64,000 bases of DNA from Misgurnus anguillicaudatus (lineage: Eukaryota; Chordata; Actinopteri; Cypriniformes; Cobitidae). A model generated the notes under the pieces. The model had not been told where the DNA came from, did no database searches, and saw nothing but the letters and a program-made list of their open reading frames with translations. Position numbers and translations under genes: made by a program. The stretch covers positions 45,242,001 to 45,306,000 of the forward strand of contig NC_073358.2 in NCBI RefSeq assembly GCF_027580225.2, read 5' to 3'. Position 1 is the stretch's first letter. Each line of letters begins with the position of its first letter. This document shows positions 54,901 to 64,000 of the stretch, piece by piece.

Positions 54901-57900
54901 CTAATGATTTTAGCTTTAAAATGTGTAATATAGTAACATTAAAAAGCATCAGAATTAACACAATACTGTGTTCTACCTTGCACAATGTGTGATTTCAACA
55001 TAAGAATTTATAATTGTACATTTTATCTCATTTTCTGCTGAAATTCTCATTACCGCAATGTGTCCGGCTATGTTTGAACATGCGTTATGTTGTAATTTAA
55101 TCAAATTAACACAAAAATATTAAGAAAAAAAATAAATGGATGTTTTGCTAGACTACTTTAGATGACAGAAAAAATATTTACTGAATATACATGTATAGTA
55201 ATAATGAAGAAAAATTAGGAAAATGATGTGTCCATGCCTGATGTTCTTTTTGAGAACAGTTTAAGCACACATACAGAATTTTAATAAAGTTTGATTTTGA
55301 GTGACCAAGCACATGGACCAGTTACTTCAAGATGGCTACCAGGTAAGATCATTTTTTTACAGTTAATTTGAAATATTGTCTTGTCAGAATGCTTACACGA
55401 CATTTTGATTATCATTACCGCAACAGATGCTTATTAAATGTTAATTTAATTAATAGAACCATAATACTTTGATTTTAAATGCTTGTGCAGAATCTCCAAA
55501 TTATGTTCTTTCAGGTTTGTCATGTCATTTTGAAAATATGTGTTGATGTTTTCTGACTGTTGCGGTAATGAGATTTTTTAGGACTAATTTTTTTAATAAT
55601 GTTACAAAAAGTGTTAAATGATAAGTAAAAGTTTTTAAATTAATGTTCCCATTTACTCCAGACTTTGTTTTTCAATGTCTGGTGGGAAAAAAGTAAATGT
55701 AAGCAATTTTTACATATTCATGCTTGACATTTTTAAAACCAAGATTTCGTGAGAATCAACCATCTACAGTACCATTCAGTATTAGTATACTTTTGTACCT
55801 TTGAGATACTAACAAGAACTCTTTAGGTGCAAAGGTGTACTTTTTGAAAGGGTAACACCCCAGTGATCACTTTTTTGGGCCATTTTTTCTTACAGTGCAG
55901 AAATAATGACAAACCGTTCAAACCAGGTTTTAATGCATATGCTATAAATTCAATAAGAAAAGATGCATAGTTTTGTGTATTTAAATGTCAGATATCAGCA
56001 ATGATTAAACCCTGGAAAATGCCATTGGTGTAATGTTAAGGTTACTTGAGAGAAATTAAAGGCGTTTAACATTTTAGTCAACCAGTGAAGTGCACACAAA
56101 CAAGTGGTTAATCTTCAGTGCTCCATTTTACACTGTAGGATACAAGCAATCCCTAAAGACGTAATTTTGTATTTTAAAGCTCCCGTTCTTTCTGTGTTTT
56201 TGAAGCTTTGATTGTGTTTATAGTAGGCAATGTAACGTGTGTACATGTTTCACATGTAAAAAAATGCGGTATTTTTCCACACAATTGACTTATTTGTGTA
56301 GCGCTGTTTTCAATGGCCTCAAAACGGTTTGATGTCTTCCTTGTTCTGTGAAGTCCCTCATTCAGAAATACGTAACAAGCTCTGATTGTGGAGTTTGTTT
56401 AGTGTGTTGTGATTCGATAGCAGCTTAGCTTAGCCGTTTGAGCCAAAGTTGGTGACTGACGTATTCATGTGGGCGGAGTTTAACCAACGAACTGTTTTAC
56501 TGACGTCATTAAAGCAGGAAATAGAGGGCTGTAGTCCAAACCGGCCGTTTGCTGTAGGCTTTGAAAGAGGAATTCTATTAAAGAAAATATATCGCCTGGC
56601 AGTGAACTTTGAGCTTTATCATTTTACAGGTATTATTTATGCTATTATGGCAACATTACACACTAACTAGGGTTTAAAAAATGGGATCAGGAAGAACGTG
56701 ACCTTTAAATGAAGGTCACATTGAGTCTATATTCAACTTTCTTACTATAAACAAGATAATGCCAGTAAATTCAACATGTCAGAGCGGATGGAGGTATAAT
56801 ATGGTATAATATCTGACCTTGGACCACAAAACCAGTCATAAGGTCAATTTTTTTATACATAATCTGAAAGCTGAATAAATAAGCTTTCCATTGGTGTATG
56901 GTATTGTTCTGGTATTGTATGATATTGGTGTATGGGATGTGCAGAGATACAGATATTTGAAAATCTCAAATATCTCACAAAAAAAGTTTTGATATATTTA
57001 CAATATAAAAAGTATAAAATATCTATGAAACATGATCTTTACATAAAATCCTAATGATTTTTGGCATAAAAGAAAATTAGATATTTTTGACATGATGTAT
57101 TTTTGGGTATTACTACAAATTAAGAGTTTGGTTCCAAAACGCGATAAACGCCATTTTTAAATAAAAATTAGTTACCACCAAAATACATTTTTTTGTATCA
57201 GGTCAGTATTAAAAAGTAAATTCTTAATTTTATGAAAAATCCGATATTCGCCGTGTTATTCTGTTATCTTGTCTCCCTTTTTCCAAACCGTGACAAACGG
57301 CAGTCCTCCTTCTCTGCAGAATGCAATAAATCCTCTAAACCAATCACAGCGCACCATTCCACGCATTGTAAACAATAATGGCGGCGATTTGAATTCACAC
57401 GGAATCCTAGTTTTCCTCATCTACTTTGTACTTCGTGATCAACAAACAAACAAAAACAAAATAGAAATTTTGATGGCATTGATAAACCTGTGGTGGTTTT
57501 CTGTCGCAGGAAAAAAAAACGTAAGCCATCAAAATCTAATAATTTAAGTGAGAGGCACTCGGGTGAAGGAAAAATGGCGGCTGTTGCTTGTTCTCACACG
57601 ACAGCATCAAGCTTCTGTCATGCTAACACACTGACCCCAGAGGATCTTTTGAAATACTTTCCATTATTTTACTCAAAGTCAACAAAAATCGAGCAGTACC
57701 AAAACATTTTACAGCTGATCGCTGTCAAAAAAGTTCAGCAACGATGTCCCAAGGATGACAGCAGCAATGAGAGTGTTCTTAATACGACAAAGTAAGTGTT
57801 TTGATTAATGCCATTAATGTTTATTTTTTTAATCAGTGAATACCACTAGTCAACTAAATCAATATAACATGGCAAAGATTAATGCACATTTATATATTGA

Positions 57901-59320
57901 TTCAATAGATTTATAGCATTTTGAGAATAAAAAATTGTCATGGACTAATTGCATTTTGTGGAAAAAAATAATCAGTTTTTAAAATAAATCTTTAAAAATC
58001 AAATCATGGATTTGATTTTTTAATGTTATTATAACCTAAAGCTGCTATGTGAAAGTTTGTAACAGAAAATTTTGGTTTTCATCTTGTCACTTTCTTGGTA
58101 TAGATTTTTTTTACCCAAATTATTCTAAATGGATTTATTGCGTTTTAGTACCAAACTCTTCAAATATACCCATGCGACTTAAGACTAGTTTTGTGGTCCA
58201 GGTTATAGGTATAATATGGCTGTATAGTATATTACGAGAAATATACTACATTCAGCAGTTCTCTGGGAACATGTTCTTTATTAAGATTAAAGTGTACTGA
58301 GTGATGTCTGATGTGTACCTAAGTGGATGTATTTAGAGTGTGGAAGGTTGTGTGTCATTTTTAACCAGTATAATTACTGAGAGTGGAAAACACTTGAAAA
58401 CCACTCTCATTCAAAAGTTAATTAACGTAAGTTTAAATTGTGGTTTAAGCATGTGTGCAAAATGCAAATGTGTTAAAATGCTGTTCAATATTAGCCTTAC
58501 TTATACCACAAAATAAAAGACTTTGCGGTTAACTGCGGCTAGCTTAAACCCAAATCCTACCCACAGTTATTGTAAAAAAAACTGAGCAACAAACAAAATG
58601 ATTCACAATAAATGGTTCTCCATAGGGGGTAAGACACATGCCTACAAATGCATTAGTCTGACAGATAAGTGTAAAATAACTTTGCTGTTCGTCTAAGCGC
58701 CCATCGGTGAAAAAATAAATCAATGGTTTCAAAAAGGCCTTAAAAACAAAACAGGAGTTGGGCACTGTAAGTGCACCAGGTATCCATCAGAAACACTTAC
58801 AGTTACGGTGCTCGCAGCAAATCGGCAGCAGCACTTAGGCGAGATTTTATTGGTCAGCTTGATTGCCGACCTGCGTGTGTCGCCTCTGTGATCAGCTGAC
58901 GAATGACCGTCTTCTGGGAAACTAGAATTATCACTGTCTTCAGATCTATATGAACAAAGCATATTAAATCAAAGTCAAAGGGTTTCTAGATAGTCAGGTC
59001 AAGAAAAAACGAATATATATTTATAGTCACATTAAATACACATACGCATACAATAAAAACACAACGGCCGTAAAAAGGGAAATTGTGACGACAAAGGTAA
59101 AATCTAGATAAATCACGAATAAGTTATCTTTTAATTGGCAGTGAGCTGAGGAGGGCAGTGCTTTATACTGTAGGTTAGCATATGATAAATGTCACCATCT
59201 GAATCACACTCTGAAATTGTAAGACTGAGGTTAAACCAATAAGGCCATATACTGCTCAAAATTGGGGTGAATGTTTGTGTCCATACATAGGTGTGATATA
59301 TATATATATCTACATATGGT

Positions 59321-59355
<35 letters not shown>

Positions 59356-61488
59356 ACAGTACTGTCAAGTATTTAGGGAAAGCTCCCCTTCCACTTGAGC
59401 AAAAGCAGGCAGCTGCAGGATCTCTTAAACCTAAATGAAATTAAATCCTAATTTCTCATTCTAATCAAATGACTTCAGGACTTCAGTCTCCTCAAAAAAC
59501 TCAGTAAGGGGATTTCGAAGTGGGCTATTGACACAAAATTTCCACCAGATGTAGCCATCAAGCCAAATATTGAATTTATAATATAGAAATCAGAACATTT
59601 AAGTATACAAGTTGAGTCATAATAAGTAAAGTGAAATGACACGGAATAAGTATTGAACACATGAAGAGAACAAGGTGCAAAATGGCATAGAAAGCCAGGA
59701 ATTCAATATTTGGCTTGATGGCTACATCTGGTGGAATGTTTGTGTCAATAGCCCACTTCGAAATCCCCTTACTGATAAAAATGCTGATACTGTAAATACT
59801 GTATTACCACTCCATTTGTGCTTTTTTGGAATTGAGCTCTCACCCTATTTTGCCCGGTTTAGTAAATCTGGCCCTAAATCTTACTTTACTGTCATTATTT
59901 TCTCACTTTTTTCCAAACCTGACTTTTCTTTCATCCATTGGGGCAGAATCTTTCGCATGTTCATTGTACGTTAAAAATTATACCATAAAAATGAGTAGTG
60001 CCTAAGGTCGTCAGTCCTTAAAACAAATCCTTTTCTGTTCCATATAAGTTATTAGTTTGGAACAACATGAGGTTAACTAAATAATGGAAAAATGTTCACT
60101 TTTGTATGAACTGCACCTTACACCTAAAGGTCGATTTGCTCAAATAATTGGCAACATGTATCTTCTGTATAACTGTCCTCCATGATCGTCTAATTCCACT
60201 GATCTACACAGCCTAAAGTGGAATAGGATGGCTTCTTATGAAAGGACATGCCAATTATACCAGCACGGGACACAGATTATCTGTAATGGTTCTTAGGGAT
60301 GTGAATAGGGAGTCATGGAAATGGGCACTGACGGCTATTGTTCCAGCTGAAAGGCCCGGGCTGCCTTTTCAGCTCCTGAAACCATGTAAACCTTCACGGT
60401 GCTCGCTTTCTATAATGATTTCGTCCTTTGAACATCCCTAAGAAATTCCAAATAATGGAGATATCAGTTAGGGATTTAAAAGCAATCATCTCTAGCTTAA
60501 GATAATTTCAATTTGAAACCTGGTCTCGTTCAGATCTGGTTTTGAAAAAAGGAAGGAATTCAGTGATGAATGCATAAGTGAGGCTTTTATGTGAAGGTCT
60601 GATCGGTGTGGTGACACCTGCGAAAGGGTCTTCGGCAAATTTAATGCATGAAAAACCTTGTGTCTGTGATTACTTTGATGTCTTCATTTAAATAAGCCCT
60701 TGACCCAGTACGAAATGGCCTCATTTTACATCTCATAAACTACACTCATTTGCCTAATAAAGAAGCACGGTCTCTGAGCGTTTGTCGTACGGTTTGTGCA
60801 TCGGCAATCAGCGGGATTGACATTTTTATACTCTACAGGTAACCCTCGCTTACACCTACTATCAAAGACAACGATTTACTCCTGAAACCATCATTTTATC
60901 TTTATCTGTCACTCTTCCCTACAGTGCTCCTTCTCCACCTTAGACCCGTCACCCCACAGCCCACTCCAAAGAGGTGTGACTGTCCATGGGGGCGGATCTC
61001 TCAATTCATTCCCTTCCAGTTTTCATTGATCTGCACGGCAAATGTTAGGCATCAGCTGTGAGAGGCAGATAAAAGAGTTTCCTCCGTGTCACCCCTGCCT
61101 TTATCGGTCATCGCCACGGTAGCACCGGATGCTCACTGCAGATAAGATAAAAACCTGACTGTCCAGAATGAAGCCCTGAATACCACTGACCCCCAATATT
61201 CCAGCTAAAATGCCCTCCCATTTGAAGATGCTGTGTTTAGAAAGTTCATCTGATAATAAAACTCATTTAATCTTTATGTTGATTGTTGCTATTTAGTATT
61301 GAGTAGCATGGGCTTCTTTCAGAACACCTGCTGGTAAACATTCACCCCATCAAACATTAAAATACAGTATTAAATGACCTCTGTTTCATCATTCAGTTAT
61401 TGGGTCACACCTGTGCCTGTGTTCCATATAGGAGGAGCTCCTTATAGTTTTCCGGTGTCGATGTTTGCGGTGAGGGTGACTCCTTGAC
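49082..61488 (-). CDS. srrm4: Serine/arginine repetitive matrix protein 4 (nSR100), 3' part, 7 exons
   Basis: Minus-strand join 61488-61411, 58945-58801, 53467-53214, 51525-51340, 51255-51160, 51031-50903, 49319-49082; the 5' exons are outside the window. All seven exons have GT-AG borders and consistent phases, giving 1126 nt of coding sequence. Known role: neural nuclear RS protein that binds UGC-rich motifs upstream of microexons and promotes their inclusion. Seen: RS/RH-rich segments, YDSGHDTSSPPSS, DNASDSGNSLTS, then the conserved RKRRRDSPSHLEARRITS and ARKRPIPYYRPSPS. That last part is the eMIC region shared by SRRM3 and SRRM4 and needed for microexon splicing; an RS-rich tail ending SRARR follows. 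I choose SRRM4 over SRRM3 because hspb8 is the downstream neighbour and the DSGN...SDSGNS segment resembles SRRM4. Confidence 0.88.
49498..50012. mobile_element. Non-autonomous hAT element in srrm4, target duplication GTAACCAA
   Basis: Ends CAGTGTTGGGC and CCCCAACACTG; duplications at 49490-49497 and 50013-50020. 515 bp; lies in the intron just upstream of the last srrm4 exon. Confidence 0.87.
50172..50625 (+). mobile_element. Truncated copy of the aagagtttg(g)ttccaaaacgc element
   Basis: Colinear with 57121-57540 over about 400 bases. Retains an open segment reading VFLNMCWFSVAGKKRKPSGN, matching the 57-kb copy's WWFSVAGKK. Confidence 0.65.
50903..51031 (-). CDS. srrm4: srrm4 exon, first half of the eMIC region
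   Basis: 129 nt. Encodes FRERKRHCSSCERKKHSRRR then PCSPIRKRRRDSPSHLEARR and IT, ending two bases into a Ser codon; donor |gtttg is non-consensus at +4/+5. The RKRRRDSPSHLEARRIT block is nearly invariant in vertebrate SRRM3/4. The acceptor (catgaaaag|) is purine-rich; I chose it because it alone joins in phase to the upstream PDR codon. An acceptor 26 bases further in (actgcag|) is possible. Confidence 0.83.
51160..51255 (-). CDS. srrm4: srrm4 exon (Ser-rich)
   Basis: 96 nt, acceptor tttacag|, donor |gtacgc. Encodes SYSRSSSYSLDSRRGSLSSA and SSCHSLSSPD plus two bases of an Arg codon; phases match both neighbours. Confidence 0.84.
51340..51525 (-). CDS. srrm4: srrm4 exon (RS-rich)
   Basis: 186 nt, acceptor attgcag|, donor |gtgcgt. 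Encodes EEMGRCSDSERTKPTHLTTN, then RSPSYDRYRNRTRPRSRS and SRYSGRYSRSRSLSSGR. RS dipeptides dense enough to mark a splicing-factor RS domain. Confidence 0.86.
51750..52165. mobile_element. Foldback element, gattaatcgc family (copy 3), with TA microsatellite
   Basis: Left arm ctgggcaaatattaattggg and right arm gattaatcgtgattaatctt; (TA)n at 51893-51970. In the srrm4 intron between the 186-nt and 254-nt exons. Confidence 0.7.
52345..52782. mobile_element. GC-rich foldback element
   Basis: Ends tatgctgcgtttacaccagc and gctggtgtgaacccacggtt; inner gaggcgtcaagcgcg / cgcgttttgacgcctc also pair. Confidence 0.65.
53214..53467 (-). CDS. srrm4: srrm4 exon
   Basis: 254 nt, acceptor gcttacag|, donor |gtgagg. 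Starts in phase 0 (VSPSHCGVEAVIVQDSLS), contains YDSGHDTSSPPSSKNG and NASDSGNSLTSYVSLGKP, and ends two bases into a Gly codon that the next exon completes. Confidence 0.85.
53468..54806. other. srrm4: srrm4 intron, unique AT-rich sequence
   Basis: No repeat ends recognised. A possible 16-nt exon with donor gtaagt is at 54147-54132 on the gene strand (see findings). Confidence 0.4.
54807..55905. mobile_element. Nested pair of foldback elements in an srrm4 intron
   Basis: Outer: ggtcccaagctgtcactggg / ccccagtgatcac with accctttaaa words. Inner, 54865-55761: GGGTGATTCTCACGAAA / TTTCGTGAGAATCA, second copy of the 32953 family. Confidence 0.62.
56178..56704. mobile_element. 527-bp TTAA-flanked element
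   Basis: TTAA 56174-56177 and 56705-56708; ends AGCTCCCGTTCTTTC and GGAAGAACGTGACCT. The short frame at 56449-56670 lies wholly inside. Confidence 0.75.
56819..58202. mobile_element. Element with ttggaccacaaaaccagtc ends, split by a second element
   Basis: Left TTGGACCACAAAACCAGTCA and right aagactagttttgtggtcca. Same family as 61965-63250 and a fragment at 51675-51745. Interrupted at 57121-58160. Confidence 0.75.
57121..58160 (+). mobile_element. Inserted inverted-repeat element carrying a possible gene remnant, duplication CAAAT
   Basis: Ends TAAGAGTTTGGTTCCAAAAC and its inverse (TACCAAACTCTT at 58149-58160); CAAAT at 57116-57120 and 58161-58165. Contains ATGGCGGCTG at 57573 opening about 74 codons (MAAVACSHTTASSFCHANTL...) that end at AA|GTAAGT (57791-57796), like a first coding exon with a good donor. 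No domain recognised. Confidence 0.6.
58203..58800. other. srrm4: srrm4 intron, nothing recognised
   Basis: AT-rich; short palindrome at 58375-58410 (gagagtggaaaac / accactctc). Confidence 0.35.
58801..58945 (-). CDS. srrm4: srrm4 exon
   Basis: 145 nt, acceptor catatag|, donor |gtaagt. Encodes SEDSDNSSFPEDGHSSADHR and continues to CCCRFAASTVT. The first base completes the Arg codon from the upstream exon and the exon ends on a codon boundary. Confidence 0.8.
59285..59780. repeat. TA microsatellites and an inverted repeat
   Basis: (TA)n at 59298-59309 and 59325-59352. Then 59498-59575 pairs with 59695-59777: aaggggatttcgaagtggg / cccacttcgaaatcccctt and ccaaatattgaatt / gaattcaatatttgg. Confidence 0.75.
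60100..61300. other. srrm4: Long repeat-free stretch in an srrm4 intron; candidate conserved non-coding DNA
   Basis: About 1.2 kb without transposon ends, of balanced composition. A frame at 60238-60441 has no domain. It is unlike the rest of this window, where 1 kb without a repeat is uncommon. Confidence 0.35.
61411..61488 (-). CDS. srrm4: srrm4 exon (first in window; basic His/Arg-rich)
   Basis: 78 nt, acceptor ccttccag|, donor |gtgtga. Encodes SRSHPHRKHRHRKTIRSSSY then MEHRH, ending two bases into an Arg codon. Resembles the basic HRHRHH segment of mammalian SRRM4. The donor is weaker than consensus. Confidence 0.78.
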
Positions 61489-61964
61489 CTGGAAGGTAAC
61501 CAGTAGAGAAAAACATCAAAGAAAAGTATAGTGCATCTTATAATGGCATTGACAAAAAAAAGAGAGCAAGGGGGAGAAAGAGTACAGTAATTATGATGCC
61601 ATAGGACAATAAAAAACATGACATAACACCCCGGCTAGACTCTGAGAATTTTCTGTGAGAGTCTCTGAAGTGTTATAATTTAATGTGGCACATGTAAAAC
61701 TGTGTTAATTGAGTCTGAAATGGAGATAGTTAAGTTGCGCGTTCAGCAGCTGAGTGCAGATTCGCATGAGATCAGATTGCTGTATTATTTCAATTAAAGT
61801 TCAAAACTAGATTAAACCTCCCAAAAACCTTTACATTACAATGAGCAGATGATGTTTAATGGCCTGTGAGTAATTCAAGCTTTCAACAGCACTTCAACTT
61901 TTATAGCTAGACTATGTTGTATTAACTCATTGTCAGTCAATACAATCAGTACTGTAATAATAAT

Positions 61965-63250
61965 ATTGGACCACAAAACCAGTCATAGGGGTCAATTTAT
62001 TTTTTTAGATCCTCTGAATAAATAAGCTTTTCATTAATGTATGGTTTGGGATAGGACAATATTTGAATATTTAAATCTGAGGGTGGCACACATTCTAAAT
62101 ATTGAGAAAATCACTTTTAAAGTTGTCCAAATAAAGTCCTCAGCAATAAATATTACTAATGCTAAATAAATATTTGATACATTTACCGTAGAAAATTTAC
62201 AAAATATCTTCATGGAACATGATCTTTACTTAAAGGATTAGTCCATTTTCTTAAAACAAAAATCCAGATAATTTACTCACCACCATGTCATCCAAAATGT
62301 TGATGTCTTTCTTTGTTCAGTCGAGAAGAAATTATGTTTTTTGAGGAAAACATTGCAGGATTTTTTAAATTTTAATGGACTTTAATAGAGCCCAACATTT
62401 AATACTTAACTCAACACTTAACAGTTTTTTTCAACGGAGCTTCAAAAGACTACAAACAATCCCAAACGAGGCACAAGGGTCCCATCCAGCAAAACGACTG
62501 TCATTTTTGACAATAAAAATAACAAATATACACTTTTAAACCACAACGTCTTGTCATGTAGATCCGGTCGTGATGCGCCAGCTGACCCCACGCAATACGT
62601 CATGACGTCAAGAGGTCACAGAGGACGAACGCGAAACTCCGCCCCAGTGTTTACAAGTGTCTTGAACGAGGACCGTTCCGACGTTGTTGTATGTCAACTG
62701 ATACTAATTAATGTCTTTGTGGCAGTTTATTGTTTAAAATGGTCCGCAAATGTGCGTTTTATATATGTAACACGTGACCTCCCTCTGTCACTACGCATTT
62801 ACGTTAGGTCGCGCTGGACCGGACCTTGATGAAAAGTTGTGGTTTAAAAGTACATATTTTTTATTTTTCTTGTCAAAAATGACAATCGTTTCGCTAGATA
62901 AGACCCTTATGCCTCGTTTGGGATTGTTTATAGTCCTTTCAAACTCCGTTGAAAAAAACTGTTAAGTGTTGAGTTAAGTATTAATTGTTGGTGTCTATTA
63001 AAGTCCATTAAAATGAGAAAAATCCTGCAATGTTTTCCTCAAAAAACATAATTTCTTCTGGACTGAACAAAGAAAGACATCAACATTTTGGATGACATGG
63101 TGGTGAGTAAATTATCTGGATTTTTCTTTTAAGAAAATTGAATATTCCTTTAATATCCTAATGATTTTTGGCATGAATGTTTTTATAATTTTACCCCATA
63201 CAATGTATTTTTGGCTCTTGCTACAAATATACCCGCGCGACCCATTTTTC
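61965..63250. mobile_element. ttggaccacaaaaccagtc element (second copy), split by a TTAA foldback
   Basis: Left TTGGACCACAAAACCAGTCA at 61965; right part gctacaaatatacccgcgcg near 63222-63241. The outer right end is eroded. Confidence 0.68.
62234..63149. mobile_element. 916-bp TTAA-flanked foldback, aaggattagtcc family
   Basis: TTAA 62230-62233 and 63150-63153; arms AGGATTAGTCCATTTTC and AGGAATATTCAATTTTC; arms run to ggaaaacattgcagga on both sides. Core related to 1600-1800 and 29597-30410. Confidence 0.8.
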
Positions 63251-63629
63251 AAACTTTAGTTGGTGCGTAATGTTGCTGTTAGAGCATAATGCTTGCAAAA
63301 TTATAAAGCTCAAAGTTCAATGCCAAGTGATATATTTTCTATAACAGAATTCAAGTACTACAGAGAACAGTCGATTGGACTATAACCCTCTACTAAAGGT
63401 CCCTCTACTTACAGTACAGCACCGTATACACAACCAAAGCTTGGAAAACGCAGGAAAAACAGGACCTTTAAGATATTGACCGAATTTTTGAGCCTTTTAC
63501 CTTTATATAGGGTTTTGCATCTGAACTTATCAATTGTTACAGCTGTTTGCACACATGCATTTTTGTAGTCTTCACTCTTAGAACGAATGTGTTAAAAACA
63601 ACACATTAGTGTTGATTGTGGGACGACAC

Positions 63630-64000
63630 ACTAAGGGCCCTATTTTAACGATCTAACCGCATTGTCTAAAGCGCACATCGCAACGTCTAAATGGGCGTGT
63701 CAGAATCCACATTTGCTAATTTAATGACGGGAAAAATGGTTTGTGCGCCGAGCGCATGGTTGGAAAGGGTTGGTACAATTTTTTAATGAGAAATGGGAGT
63801 ATAACGTGCAATAAACCAATGAGAGCCTCAGCTCTCATCTCCTTTAAAAGCCTGTTGCGCTGGCACTATGTCTAATCCCTATTTAGATGACAGACTTTGT
63901 AAGCTGAAAAACTAAGCGGAGGAAGAAGATCCCCAGTTTAAGATTAATGTTAAATAATTGTGTTGTTTTCACTTGTATTGAAATTGTTATTTTTGGGATT
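63630..64000. mobile_element. GGGCCCTATTTTAAC foldback element, cut by the window end
   Basis: Same family as 3392-4802: tttagacaatgc-type words, cgcccatttagacg, and the gagctctcattggttta region in inverted order. Confidence 0.6.

Noticed and set aside
50903..61488. Assigning the splicing-factor gene as srrm3
   Set aside because: SRRM3 shares the eMIC motif, but the hspb8 neighbour in the same orientation and the DSGN/SDSGNS segment favour srrm4.

Overview
The window is vertebrate, and most likely from a teleost of the carp/zebrafish (cyprinid) group. It has intron-split genes with GT-AG junctions, about 90% non-coding DNA, an L2-type LINE, tRNA-derived SINEs, hAT copies with intact 8-bp target duplications, and many TTAA-bounded foldback elements like those I know from cyprinid genomes. 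I searched no database; the species is inferred.

Three protein genes are supported. (1) Plus strand, 15588-19850: a four-exon small heat-shock protein of the HSPB1 class, 374 aa, with a complete alpha-crystallin domain and an unusual acidic tail of about 184 residues. (2) Minus strand, 43847-25018: hspb8 (HSP22), three exons, 207 aa, with a 13.6-kb second intron full of transposons. (3) Minus strand, 61488-49082: the last seven exons of srrm4 (nSR100), a neural microexon splicing factor, with its C-terminal eMIC region. Its 5' exons lie beyond the right edge. srrm4 followed by hspb8 in the same orientation matches human 12q24. An HSPB1-class gene beside an SRRM gene also recalls human 7q11.23 (SRRM3-HSPB1), so the window looks like one arm of an ancient SRRM/small-HSP paralogon.

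Layout: 1-15.5 kb is transposon-dominated intergenic DNA ending in an L2 LINE fragment (13.45-14.9 kb). 15.5-20 kb is the HSPB1-like gene. 20-25 kb is repeat-rich spacer between the two convergent heat-shock genes. 25-44 kb is hspb8, whose introns hold nested elements and a 190-bp satellite grown from a hAT end. 44-49 kb is the hspb8 promoter, a 2.2-kb TTAA element carrying a 21-bp E-box array, and the probable srrm4 3' UTR. 49-61.5 kb is srrm4. 61.5-64 kb is more of its gene body or flank, again with nested elements.

Most notable observations: a 43-bp piece of the HSPB1-like exon 1 is present, with one mismatch, inside the LINE reverse-transcriptase region 1.2 kb away; a minisatellite whose unit joins target duplication, host flank and hAT end; a 0.86-kb insertion flanked by perfect 50-bp direct repeats; sixteen TTAA-bounded insertions, two sharing one TTAA; and a phased CACGTG array upstream of hspb8.
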